Of a stretch of 64,000 nt of DNA, positions 45,314 through 53,776 are shown piece by piece. Each line of letters starts with the position of its first letter. Position 1 is the first letter of the stretch. A program made the translations under genes and the position numbers. The notes under the pieces were generated by a model, which was given only the letters and a program-made list of their open reading frames with translations, ran no database searches and was not told the DNA's origin. Source of the DNA: Mesorhizobium amorphae (GTDB taxonomy: Bacteria > Pseudomonadota > Alphaproteobacteria > Rhizobiales > Rhizobiaceae); contig NZ_JHQS01000006.1 in the NCBI RefSeq assembly GCF_014843845.1, positions 124,001 through 188,000 of the forward strand, written 5' to 3'.

Positions 45314-46524
45314 CCGACCTTCCTCTTGAGCAATCCCTTGCCGAGACCGAACAGCGAGCGCGATTTCTCGGGCGTCGCGACCGCTTCTTCCGGCAGGATG
45401 ATCTTCTTCAGATCGTTGACGACATTGGCGTTCGGGTCGATCTCGTGCAGCGGCACGCCGCGATCGACCGCCTCGCGCACCAGCCGGTAATTGTTCGAGA
45501 TGCCGCCGACGAAATGCTCGCCGAGGATTTCCTGCACATCCGCATGCTTGATGCCGTTGTCGAACATCTTCTGCTCGAAGCGGTTGACGATGACGTTCGG
45601 CTTCACTTCCTTGCCGGCCGTCTCGTAGACCGCCTGGATGAGCCTCTGTGTGTGACGCAGGCACGGCACCGTCATTTCGGCGACGATGTAGAGCTTGTTG
45701 GAGCCGAGCAGCACCGTTTCCGTCCACGGAAACCAGGTGCGCGGCATGTCGATCACGACATTGTCGAAATAGGCCGAGACGAGGTCCAGCATGCGCACCA
45801 CGACATCGGTCTTGAAGGAGCGCATTTCAGACGGGCGTGTCGGCGCCGCCAGCACGCAGAGCCCGCTCGCATGCTTGGACAGCATCACATCGAGCAGTTG
45901 CCGGTCGAGGCGCTCTGGCTGGTTCTCGATCTCGGTGATGTCGAAACGCGGTTCGAGGTCGAGATATTCGGCGCAGGCGCCTTGCTGGAAATTCAGGTCG
46001 ACCACGCAGGTCGAGGCGCCCCGCGTCACCGAATGATGTAGCTGGAAGGCGGTCTGCAGCGCCAGTGTCGTGGTGCCGACGCCGCCCGCGGCCGGCATGA
46101 AAGTATAGATCTGCGATTCGGTGTTCTCCTCCCGCCCCGGACCTTGCAGCGCGCGGATGACGGAGCGCACCAGGTCGGCGGTGGTGATCGGCTTGACCAG
46201 GAAGTCGGCGACCTTGAGCTGCACCAGGATGCGCACCGCCGCGGCGTTGAACTCCTGCGTGACGACGACGACCGGAACACGGCCCTCGAGCCGGCGCATG
46301 ATGCGCTGCAGCGACTCGATCTCCTCGAGCTTCGCCGCATCCATGTCGACGATAAGAGCGCCGAAATCGGCTTCCTGAACCTCGCCGCGAAGCTCGGTGA
46401 CATTCTTGTCGACCGTCGAAAGCTCGATGACTTCCGACGCGGCGAACGCCGTGCGCGTGTCCTGCAGGAACGTCCTGTCGGTGGATACGAGCAGGATCTT
46501 CTTGGTCTTGATGCCGCTTGCCAT
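45310..46524 (-). CDS. cpaE: Pilus assembly / polar localisation protein CpaE
   Basis: CpaE is a MinD/ParA-like protein that places the Tad machine at the pole. The 404-residue product has an N-terminal receiver-like domain (residues 8-125) and an ATPase-like half beginning at PAAGGVGTTTLALQTAF (144-160). The P-loop reads AGGVGTTT at 146-153, lacking the usual lysine after the GGVG, as in other CpaE/TadZ proteins. The receiver half lacks a clear phosphorylation box, so it is probably a pseudo-receiver. It follows the small lipoprotein by 34 bp and overlaps cpaF by four bases. Confidence 0.93.
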   Translation of the reverse strand: MASGIKTKKILLVSTDRTFLQDTRTAFAASEVIELSTVDKNVTELRGEVQEADFGALIVDMDAAKLEEIESLQRIMRRLEGRVPVVVVTQEFNAAAVRILVQLKVADFLVKPITTADLVRSVIRALQGPGREENTESQIYTFMPAAGGVGTTTLALQTAFQLHHSVTRGASTCVVDLNFQQGACAEYLDLEPRFDITEIENQPERLDRQLLDVMLSKHASGLCVLAAPTRPSEMRSFKTDVVVRMLDLVSAYFDNVVIDMPRTWFPWTETVLLGSNKLYIVAEMTVPCLRHTQRLIQAVYETAGKEVKPNVIVNRFEQKMFDNGIKHADVQEILGEHFVGGISNNYRLVREAVDRGVPLHEIDPNANVVNDLKKIILPEEAVATPEKSRSLFGLGKGLLKRKVG

Positions 46525-46558
46525 GTCGTCAGCCCGTCAGGTCAATAACAAATCAAAA

Positions 46559-46828
46559 TCAATTGGTTGTGGACGTCGGTGCCGTCGTCGCGCTGGCTGC
46601 CGGGTCGGCGCCGCCGCTCGCGGGAGTGTCGCGCTGGGCCGGCACCAGAAGCCTGGTGTTTTGGACGCCGTATTTCCACGGATCGACCATCTGCATGACG
46701 GTATTGGATGCCTGCGCGTTGCCCGCGGCCGGCGTCACGCCTTCGCTGCGCACATAGTCGTCGCTGGTGCAGCCGCTGGAGAGGCCGGCAAGCGACAGGG
46801 CAAGCAACAATCCTGGGGCCAGACGCAT
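46559..46828 (-). CDS. Small lipoprotein in the CpaD position of the Tad operon
   Basis: The 89-residue product has a lipoprotein signal ending LSSGC (Cys20). A short mature part follows, DDYVRSEGVTPAAGNAQASN then TVMQMVDPWKYGVQNTRLLVP. It ends in a Pro/Ala/Thr-rich tail. It sits between cpaC and cpaE, where CpaD normally lies, with a 4-bp gap to cpaC. CpaD is about 220 residues; only its N-terminal part seems to be present here. The short form is probably normal for this group rather than a truncation, because the frame is intact and has no leftover downstream coding. Identity with CpaD is inferred from position. Confidence 0.72.
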   Translation of the reverse strand: MRLAPGLLLALSLAGLSSGCTSDDYVRSEGVTPAAGNAQASNTVMQMVDPWKYGVQNTRLLVPAQRDTPASGGADPAASATTAPTSTTN

Positions 46829-46832
46829 GGCT

Positions 46833-48278
46833 TCAATCCTTCGGCAGGTCGAGGAAATGGCCGGCCGTGGTGGCCGCGGCAGGCTGCGCGACGCGGCCGT
46901 CGGCCATCGCCAGGGCGCGGTTCGGGTCGGAGGCCTTCACTTCCTCGGTGTTGTTCAGGAAGTAATCGGCGTTGCTGGCCGGCTGCGTGCCGTCGGTCGG
47001 CTCGACGAGCTTCTTCGACGGATCGACCGGTTTGACCAGGTAGGGCGTGACGATGATCACCAGATCGGTCTCGCGCCGCTGATAGGACTTCGACGAGAAC
47101 AGCGGCCCAAGCACCGGCAGCTTGCCGAGGCCAGGAAGGCGCGAGGTGGTGATATCGTTCTGCGACTGCAGCAGGCCGGCGATCATGAAGCTCTGGCCGT
47201 TTTTAAGATCGACCGACGTCCTGGCCCGGCGCACGATGAAGCCCGGCACCGAGATATCGCCGATATTGTAGGACGCCGAGGCATCGATCGAGGACACTTC
47301 CGGCGCGATGTCGAGGGCCACCAGCCCGTCCTTCAGCACGGTCGGCGTGAAATCCAGGCTGACGCCGTATTTCTTGTAGCTGACGCTGATCTTGCCGTCT
47401 TCTTCGGAAACCGGGATCGGGAACTCGCCGCCGGCGAGGAAACTCGCGGTCTGACCCGAACGGGCGATCAGGTTCGGCTCGGCCAGCCGGCGGGCGAGAC
47501 CGCGCTGTTCCAGCGCCTTGATGGCGATGTCGATCGACACGCCGTTCGACAACAGCCGACCGATGACTTCGCCGGTCCCCGCCCCCGGTATCTCGCCAGG
47601 CTCAAGGGTGACCTCGCGCCCGCCGATACCGTAGGCGAAGTTGGCGCTGTATTTGGCGCCGAGATCCTGGCCGGCCTGACGGTTGATCTCGACGAAGCGG
47701 ACATTGAGCTGGACCTGCTGCGACGAGGAGATGTTGACCGAGTTGATCACTTCCTCATTGCCGGAAAAGCGGGTGGCGATCTTGTTTGCCTTCTCGGCGG
47801 CAACCGCGTCATCGGCCTCGCCCGACAGCACCACCCGGCCGTTGGCCGAACCGACCTTGATGTTGGCGTCCGGCACGCTGGCGCGAATGGTGTTCGCCAA
47901 CTGGTCGGTGTCCAAAGTCACCTCGATGTCGATGGTGCCGACCAGATGCTTGTTCTCGTCGAACAGGGCGATGCCGGTGGTGCCGAGATTGTTGCCCAGC
48001 ACGTAGAAGGACTTGTCGGTCAGCGGATTGACGTTGGCGATCTCCGGATCGCCGATGACGATCTGGTAGAAGGCCGCACTTGTCATGATCGTCTTCGGCT
48101 TGCCCTTGGCCACCTTGATCGAGGTGTTCTTGGTCGCCGAGACATAGACGACGTCGTTGTTGGCCATAGCCGGCCCACCGAGGCCAAGCACTCCGGAAGC
48201 GGCCAGCGAGGCCGCCGCGGCGAGCGCGCGTGCGAGGTGCAGCCCCTTCGTCAAGCGATAGATGTTCAGCCCAAACAT
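46833..48278 (-). CDS. cpaC: Tad pilus secretin CpaC (RcpA)
   Basis: CpaC forms the outer-membrane channel of the Flp pilus. The 481-residue protein has a signal peptide ending near residue 40 (GGPAMA), N-terminal beta domains with BON-like repeats (DTDQLANTIRASVPDANIKV, GRVVLSGEADD), and the secretin domain. The latter includes IAIKALEQRGLARRLAEPNLIARSGQTASFLAGGEFPIPV and RRETDLVIIVTPYLVKPVDP. ATG 48276-48278 (MFGLNIYR) has GGGGAC upstream and starts the signal. The gene follows cpaB by 27 bp and precedes the small lipoprotein by 4 bp. Confidence 0.94.
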   Translation of the reverse strand: MFGLNIYRLTKGLHLARALAAAASLAASGVLGLGGPAMANNDVVYVSATKNTSIKVAKGKPKTIMTSAAFYQIVIGDPEIANVNPLTDKSFYVLGNNLGTTGIALFDENKHLVGTIDIEVTLDTDQLANTIRASVPDANIKVGSANGRVVLSGEADDAVAAEKANKIATRFSGNEEVINSVNISSSQQVQLNVRFVEINRQAGQDLGAKYSANFAYGIGGREVTLEPGEIPGAGTGEVIGRLLSNGVSIDIAIKALEQRGLARRLAEPNLIARSGQTASFLAGGEFPIPVSEEDGKISVSYKKYGVSLDFTPTVLKDGLVALDIAPEVSSIDASASYNIGDISVPGFIVRRARTSVDLKNGQSFMIAGLLQSQNDITTSRLPGLGKLPVLGPLFSSKSYQRRETDLVIIVTPYLVKPVDPSKKLVEPTDGTQPASNADYFLNNTEEVKASDPNRALAMADGRVAQPAAATTAGHFLDLPKD

Positions 48279-48305
48279 TGTCTGTCCCCGTCCGGTCCCC
48301 ACCGG

Positions 48306-49235
48306 TTATTGTTTCAGGTCCTTAGAAGGAACCTTGTATTCCTCGGCCTGCGTGCCGCGCGTTACGATGATCGTCTTGAACTTCGGCTTCTCCGGTTCCT
48401 TGGTGGCCGCATTGAACAGCGACCCTGCAGCTGCCTGGACGTTGGCTGCGACCGACCCGCCGAAGGACGATATGGTGGTCAGGCCATCCTTGCCGGCGCC
48501 GTCTTCGCTGGCCGAGCGAAGCGACAGCGACAAGGTGCCTACGGTGCGGGCCAGCGCCACTTTCTGCGCCCCGTCGGTCGTCACCTCGAGGGTCACGGAA
48601 TTGGCGACCTGCGGGGCGGTCTGCCGCTCGTCGGCGCCCTGGCCGACGCTCAGCACCTTGGCATCGGACACCACGATTTCGGATGTGATGGTCGAACCGG
48701 CAGCACCCTGCGCGTTCTTGGCCACTTCCTGGATTTCGCCGGCATCGCGCGTCAAAACGACGTCGACCCGGTCGCCCGGTGTCACGAAGCCGCCGACACC
48801 AGCGATCTCGTCGATGCGGATGGTCACTGCCCGCATACCGGGCGACAGCATGTTGGACAACGTCGCGCGGCCATTCGGCCCGGACAGCTTGGTGAGCAGC
48901 ACCGGCTCGTTGATCTCGATCGGCGACAGCACCACGCGGCTGCCTTCGTCAAGCAGCGATCCGATGGTCGTGAAGGCGCCTTGCGGCAGGGAATCCTGCG
49001 GCCACGGGATTTCGCTGAGCTGAGCCCGCTCGAGCTGCATACCGTAGCGCAACGGGGCGTTCGCCACCACGATGGTCTTGAACTCGACCTTGGGTGCAGC
49101 GGGCGCCACGATCGACGCCGTTTTTTCCTCGGAATCGGCCTTCGCCTGGCTCTTGACCCAGAAATCCGCAGCGAAGATCGAGATCGCGCCGAAAACGGCG
49201 GCGATGCCGATCATGGTTATGGCCTTGCCCCTCAC
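48306..49235 (-). CDS. cpaB: Tad pilus assembly protein CpaB (RcpC)
   Basis: CpaB is a periplasmic SAF-domain protein needed for pilus assembly. The 309-residue product has one N-terminal membrane helix (ITMIGIAAVFGAISIFAADF) and a SAF domain (IVVANAPLRYGMQLERAQLSEIPWP...). VTIRIDEIAGVGGFVTPGDRVDVVLTR and a second beta domain follow. The start is GTG at 49233-49235, with a modest ribosome site CAGGGG. It is the first gene of the Tad run here. The pilin, cpaA and TadE-like genes usually found upstream are replaced by parE on the opposite strand. An imperfect dyad at 49270-49290 lies 35 bp upstream. Confidence 0.92.
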   Translation of the reverse strand: MRGKAITMIGIAAVFGAISIFAADFWVKSQAKADSEEKTASIVAPAAPKVEFKTIVVANAPLRYGMQLERAQLSEIPWPQDSLPQGAFTTIGSLLDEGSRVVLSPIEINEPVLLTKLSGPNGRATLSNMLSPGMRAVTIRIDEIAGVGGFVTPGDRVDVVLTRDAGEIQEVAKNAQGAAGSTITSEIVVSDAKVLSVGQGADERQTAPQVANSVTLEVTTDGAQKVALARTVGTLSLSLRSASEDGAGKDGLTTISSFGGSVAANVQAAAGSLFNAATKEPEKPKFKTIIVTRGTQAEEYKVPSKDLKQ

Positions 49236-49269
49236 GCTAAACCCCTGACGCCCGTGGTCTTTTGTTCGT

Positions 49270-49290
49270 TGACGCTTACGCTAGGCGTCA
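49270..49290. promoter_or_regulatory. Near-palindrome in the cpaB-parE intergenic region
   Basis: TGACGC and GCGTCA are 6-bp arms of a 21-bp imperfect dyad (16 of 21 positions symmetric), 35 bp upstream of the cpaB GTG and 170 bp from parE. It could be a regulator site for the Tad operon. GTTAAAG just beside it is only a CtrA half-site at best. Confidence 0.35.
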
Positions 49291-49459
49291 TTGTTAAAGA
49301 ATCAGGAACGCCGCAATGCGCGCGCCGACCTATTTCCGCCGGCTTGGTTATCGAATGGTTTTGGAATAAGAGACACTTTGATCCCTGAACGGAACAGGAA
49401 CCTCGTTCGCCCGCCAAAAGCGTGGCAGTATCGCAGGGTGATTCGCAGCACCGGAATTT

Positions 49460-51523
49460 ATGGCGAGCATGGACGACAATAACGATCTTTTCGGCACCCT
49501 CGACAAGCAGCCGCCACCGGCTCCCGCACCGGCGCGGCCTGCCGATCCGCTGGTGCAGGCGGCGAAACGTCCGGCCGCCTCGCGCGACGGCAGCGAGAGC
49601 TACAGCGCCGCCGACATCGAGGTGCTGGAAGGGCTGGAGCCGGTGCGGCGCCGGCCGGGCATGTATATTGGCGGCACCGACGACAAGGCGATGCACCATC
49701 TGTTTGCCGAAGTCATCGACAATTCGATGGACGAGGCGGTTGCCGGCCACGCGACCTTCATCGACGTCGAACTCTCCGCCGACGGCTATCTCTCGGTTAC
49801 CGACAATGGCCGCGGCATTCCGGTCGACCCGCACCCCAAATTCAAGAAGCCGGCGCTCGAAGTCATCATGACGACGCTGCATTCGGGCGGCAAGTTCGAC
49901 TCCAAGGTCTATGAAACTTCCGGCGGCCTGCATGGCGTCGGCGTCTCCGTGGTCAATGCGCTGTCCGATCATCTCGAAGTCGAGGTCGCGCGCGGACGGC
50001 AGCTCTACCGGCAGAAATTCTCGCGCGGCATTCCGGTGACCGGCCTGGAGCAGCTCGGCGAGGTGCACAACCGGCGCGGCACGAAAATCCGTTTCCATCC
50101 CGACGAGCAGATCTTCGGCAAGGGTGCGGCGTTCGAACCGGCGCGGCTTTACCGCATGACGCGCTCGAAGGCGTATCTGTTCGGCGGCGTCGAGATCCGC
50201 TGGAGTTGCGATCCCTCGCTGATCAAGGAAAAGGACCAGACGCCGGCCAAGGCCGAGTTCCATTTCCCGGGTGGCCTCAAGGACTACCTCAAGGCATCGC
50301 TCGGCGACGAATTCCAGGTCACGCGCGAAATCTTTGCCGGCAAGAGCGACAAGCAAGGCGGCCATGGCTCGCTCGAATGGGCGGTGACCTGGTTCGGCGG
50401 CGACGGCTTCATCAACTCCTACTGCAACACCATTCCGACCGCCGAAGGCGGCACGCATGAGGCCGGCTTCCGCAACGTGCTGACCCGCGGGCTTCGCGCC
50501 TATGCCGATCTCATCGGCAACAAGCGCGCGTCGATCGTCACCTCGGAAGACGTGATGATCTCGGCAGCGGGCATGCTGTCGGTGTTCATCCGCGAACCCG
50601 AATTCGTCGGCCAGACCAAGGACAGGCTGGCGACGATCGAGGCGGTGCGCATCGTCGAGACCGCCATCCGCGACCCGTTCGACCATTGGCTCGCCGACAA
50701 TCCGCAGGAAGCCTCAAAACTGCTCGAATGGGTGATCGCACGCGCCGACGAGCGGGTACGCCGCCGCCAGGAAAAGGAAGTGTCGCGCAAGAGCGCGGTG
50801 CGCAAGCTGCGCCTGCCCGGCAAGCTCGCCGACTGCACGCAGAATGCCGCCGCCGGCGCCGAACTCTTCATCGTCGAAGGCGACTCGGCAGGCGGCTCGG
50901 CCAAGCAGGCGCGCGACCGCGCCAGCCAGGCGGTGCTGCCGTTGCGCGGCAAGATCCTCAACGTCGCCAGCGCCGGCAACGACAAGCTTGCCGCCAACCA
51001 GCAGATCTCCGACCTGGTCCAGGCGCTGGGCTGCGGCACGCGGTCGAAATATCGCGACGAGGATTTGCGCTACGACCGCGTCATCATCATGACCGACGCA
51101 GACGTCGACGGCGCCCACATCGCGTCGCTGCTGATCACCTTCTTTTATCAGGAAATGCCGAACCTGGTCCGCGGCGGCCATCTCTATCTGGCGGTGCCGC
51201 CACTCTATTCGATCCGCCAGGGCGGCAAGGTCGCCTATGCCCGCGACGACGCGCACAAGGACGAACTTCTGCGCACCGAATTCACCGGGCGCGCCAAGGT
51301 CGAGATCGGCCGCTTCAAGGGGCTGGGCGAGATGATGGCAGCGCAGCTCAAGGAGACCACCATGGATCCGAGGAAGCGCACGCTGCTCAGGGTCGACGTG
51401 ATCGATGCCGAGGCGGCGACCAAGGATGCGATCGACGCGCTGATGGGCACCAAGCCCGAGGCGCGCTTCCGCTTCATCCAGGAACGCGCCGAATTCGCCG
51501 AAACGGACGTGCTGGATATCTGA
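49460..51523 (+). CDS. parE: DNA topoisomerase IV subunit B
   Basis: ParE is the ATPase subunit of topoisomerase IV, which unlinks daughter chromosomes. The 687-residue protein has the GHKL domain (VIDNSMDEAVAG, VTDNGRGIPVD, GLHGVGVSVVNAL) and the Toprim EGDSAGGSAKQARDRASQAVLPLRGK with DADVDGAHIASLL. Its length and the QAVLPLRGKILNV motif fit ParE rather than the longer GyrB. Two ATG codons at 49460 and 49469 are possible starts, differing by three residues. It is divergent from cpaB, with 224 bp between. Confidence 0.94.
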   Translation: MASMDDNNDLFGTLDKQPPPAPAPARPADPLVQAAKRPAASRDGSESYSAADIEVLEGLEPVRRRPGMYIGGTDDKAMHHLFAEVIDNSMDEAVAGHATFIDVELSADGYLSVTDNGRGIPVDPHPKFKKPALEVIMTTLHSGGKFDSKVYETSGGLHGVGVSVVNALSDHLEVEVARGRQLYRQKFSRGIPVTGLEQLGEVHNRRGTKIRFHPDEQIFGKGAAFEPARLYRMTRSKAYLFGGVEIRWSCDPSLIKEKDQTPAKAEFHFPGGLKDYLKASLGDEFQVTREIFAGKSDKQGGHGSLEWAVTWFGGDGFINSYCNTIPTAEGGTHEAGFRNVLTRGLRAYADLIGNKRASIVTSEDVMISAAGMLSVFIREPEFVGQTKDRLATIEAVRIVETAIRDPFDHWLADNPQEASKLLEWVIARADERVRRRQEKEVSRKSAVRKLRLPGKLADCTQNAAAGAELFIVEGDSAGGSAKQARDRASQAVLPLRGKILNVASAGNDKLAANQQISDLVQALGCGTRSKYRDEDLRYDRVIIMTDADVDGAHIASLLITFFYQEMPNLVRGGHLYLAVPPLYSIRQGGKVAYARDDAHKDELLRTEFTGRAKVEIGRFKGLGEMMAAQLKETTMDPRKRTLLRVDVIDAEAATKDAIDALMGTKPEARFRFIQERAEFAETDVLDI

Positions 51524-51563
51524 GCGTCTGCCGTTCTAGCTTGCCGTTCTAGGAGACGAGCAT

Positions 51564-53624
51564 GTGACCTGGACGCGGCTGAACGATTACTTCGGTACGA
51601 CATTCGCGGAACTGACACGACCGACCCGCTCGGACTGGATTTTCGCCCTGCGCACCGTCTCGGCCGGGCTGATCGCGCTTCTCGCCGCCTACGCGCTCAA
51701 GCTCGACCACCCGCAATGGGCGATGATGACGGTGTTCATTGTCGCCCAGCCGGTTGCCGGCATGGTGCTGGCAAAAGGGTTCTACCGGCTGCTCGGCACG
51801 CTGGCCGGCGGCCTGGCGGCGATCGGCATCACCTCGGTATTCGGCAGCAATCCCTGGCTGCTGGTCACCGCGCTTGCGGTGTGGATCGGCCTCTGCACGC
51901 TGGTCTCGTCGCTGCTGCGCAATCCGGAAGCCTATGGTGCGGCCCTTGCCGGCTATACCGCCATGATCATCGGGCTCCCGGCCTTTGGACAGCCGCACCT
52001 CGTCGTCGATCTGGCCGTCGCCCGCTGTGCCGAAATCGTGCTGGGCATTGTCTGCGCCGGCGTGACCAGCCGGCTGATCCTGCCGAAACTGGCGGCCGAT
52101 GCCATCATCTCCAGGCTGAAGCGCAGCATTCTCGATCTTGCCACCTATGCCGGCGGCGCCTTTTCCGGTGGCGATCCTGCGATCCTTGCAGGGCTGCAAC
52201 GCAAGCTGATCGCTGACGCCCAGACCCTCGCGGAGATGCGCACCTATGCCAGGCTCGAGGCGCCAAGCTTCGCCACCCGCGCCCACCCGGTCAGGCGCAC
52301 GATTGGACAGCTTCTGTGGGCGCTGTCGGCGGCACGCGCACTGCACTCCCATGCCGCGCCCAAAAACGCCGCGCTGATCCCGGTGCGCAGCGAGTTGCAG
52401 GCCCTTGTTGGCGAGTTGGCAGCGAAGCCGGGCGCGCTGGACGACACCGGACCGTGGGTCGCCCGGCTCGACGCGATCGCCAGCAGAGCGCGGCGGATAC
52501 CGGAAATGCCGGCCGGGCAGGACGGCGACAAGATCGGCGCCATCACCCGCCTCACCATCGCCGCCGATTTCGCCGAGGCGTTGAAGCAAGTGTTGCGCGG
52601 CCTGGACGCGCTCCGCTCGCCCGTTTCCCGCCCCTCCCGCGACCGGCGGCAGCCGGCGTTGGTCGTGCACCGCGACTATCATGCGGCATGGCGCAATGCC
52701 GTGCGCGCCGCCCTTGCCACGTTGCTGGTCGCGGCCTTCTGGCTGACGACGAAATGGTCGGAAGCGGCGGGCACGGTCATTCTCGTCGCCGTCGTCTCCA
52801 GCCTGTTCGCCGCCCGCCCAGATCCCGTCGACTCGGCCTGGGGTTTCTTCAAGGGCACGCTGCTGGCCCTACCCTTTGCGTTTCTCGTCGGCCAGATCGC
52901 CCTTCCCGCCCTGCCCGGCTTCGGCTGGTTCGTCGTCTTCGTCGTGCCGATCATGGTGCCGGCAGCGCTTGGCATGGCCAATCCGCGCCATGTCGGCGTG
53001 GCGACCGCCTTCGCCATCAACTTCTTCGCCTTCCTCAGCCCGCATCAGGCCATGACCTACGACCCCGGCCCGTTCTTTGCCGGCTCGGTGTCGATCCTGG
53101 TCGGCATCCTGCTGGCGGTCGGCGTCTTCATCGTCGTGCTGCCCGCCGACCCCCGGGTCACCGTCAATCGCATCCTGCAGGCCATGCGGGAGGATCTGGC
53201 CCGGCTTTGCCTGCATGAGCGCGTGCCGAGGCGGTCGGCCTTCGAAAGCCTTGCCTACGACCGGGTCAACCAGCTGATGCCGCAGCTGCAGCGCACCGGC
53301 AGGCAAGGCGACGCCGTTCTGGGCGGCAGCATCGCCGCCGTTACTGTCGGGTTGGAGATCCTGCGGCTGCGTGCTGCCCAGCAAAATGCGGCGATCCCGC
53401 CCGAGACCGTGCTTTCAATCACCAATTTCCTGCGCGGTCTGGCACGTGAGCTGCTGTTTCGAAGACCAGGCGAGCCGCAAACCGCGACTGTCGCCGTCGC
53501 CAGGCAATATGCGGCAGGCATCGCCGAGCGCAGCGACTCCGCCGAGATGCTGCAGGTCGCAGCCTCGCTGCGCGTCATTGCAGCGGCAATCGAGGACTTT
53601 CCGGATTTTTTCGCGAAGGCCTAG
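51564..53624 (+). CDS. FUSC-family (aromatic acid exporter type) membrane protein
   Basis: The 686-residue protein has two sets of about six transmembrane helices (residues 27-160 and 385-535) flanking a soluble region, and a cytoplasmic C-terminal helical domain. Sequences such as RTVSAGLIALLAAYALKLDHPQWAMMTVFIVAQPVAGMVLAKGFYR fit the FUSC/AaeB exporter family, which removes toxic aromatic acids in E. coli. The start is GTG 51564, preceded by AGGAGACGAGCAT; an ATG two bases earlier is followed at once by a stop. The gene follows parE by 40 bp. Substrate is unknown. Confidence 0.87.
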   Translation: MTWTRLNDYFGTTFAELTRPTRSDWIFALRTVSAGLIALLAAYALKLDHPQWAMMTVFIVAQPVAGMVLAKGFYRLLGTLAGGLAAIGITSVFGSNPWLLVTALAVWIGLCTLVSSLLRNPEAYGAALAGYTAMIIGLPAFGQPHLVVDLAVARCAEIVLGIVCAGVTSRLILPKLAADAIISRLKRSILDLATYAGGAFSGGDPAILAGLQRKLIADAQTLAEMRTYARLEAPSFATRAHPVRRTIGQLLWALSAARALHSHAAPKNAALIPVRSELQALVGELAAKPGALDDTGPWVARLDAIASRARRIPEMPAGQDGDKIGAITRLTIAADFAEALKQVLRGLDALRSPVSRPSRDRRQPALVVHRDYHAAWRNAVRAALATLLVAAFWLTTKWSEAAGTVILVAVVSSLFAARPDPVDSAWGFFKGTLLALPFAFLVGQIALPALPGFGWFVVFVVPIMVPAALGMANPRHVGVATAFAINFFAFLSPHQAMTYDPGPFFAGSVSILVGILLAVGVFIVVLPADPRVTVNRILQAMREDLARLCLHERVPRRSAFESLAYDRVNQLMPQLQRTGRQGDAVLGGSIAAVTVGLEILRLRAAQQNAAIPPETVLSITNFLRGLARELLFRRPGEPQTATVAVARQYAAGIAERSDSAEMLQVAASLRVIAAAIEDFPDFFAKA

Positions 53625-53634
53625 GCGCGGCACA

Positions 53635-53776
53635 GGGTGTGTTGAGATTCAGGTCAGGCCGAGTCGAAAACGATGGCTTCCGAGAACCGGAGCGGAGCGT
53701 ACTCAAAGTACGTGAGCACCGGAAGCGCAGGAAGTCATCGTTTGCAGGCCGGCATCACCTGAATATCAGCACACCC
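53635..53776. repeat. 142-bp composite palindromic element
   Basis: GGGTGTGTTGAGATTCAGGT at the left is mirrored by ACCTGAATATCAGCACACCC at the right with two mismatches. Inside, AAACGATG and CATCGTTT form a second pair, and a GC-rich core CCGGAGCGGAGCGTACTCAAAG, TACGTGAGCACCGG completes a nested hairpin. It fills the whole gap between the FUSC gene and DUF2336, touching the latter's stop. It looks like a mobile non-coding repeat of MITE-like or REP-like type. Its family cannot be named with certainty. Confidence 0.8.

Noticed and set aside
42692..45490. A plus-strand open frame of about 930 codons over tadB and cpaF
   Set aside because: It is antisense to tadC, tadB and cpaF, whose proteins are recognisable; no ribosome site or family match supports it.
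46559..46828. The small lipoprotein as a truncated cpaD pseudogene
   Set aside because: The frame is intact, has a proper lipoprotein signal and sits 4 bp from cpaC, and no downstream CpaD remnant is seen.
46767..49388. A plus-strand open frame of about 870 codons over cpaC and cpaB
   Set aside because: The same shadow effect as above; its composition is typical of GC-rich antisense frames.
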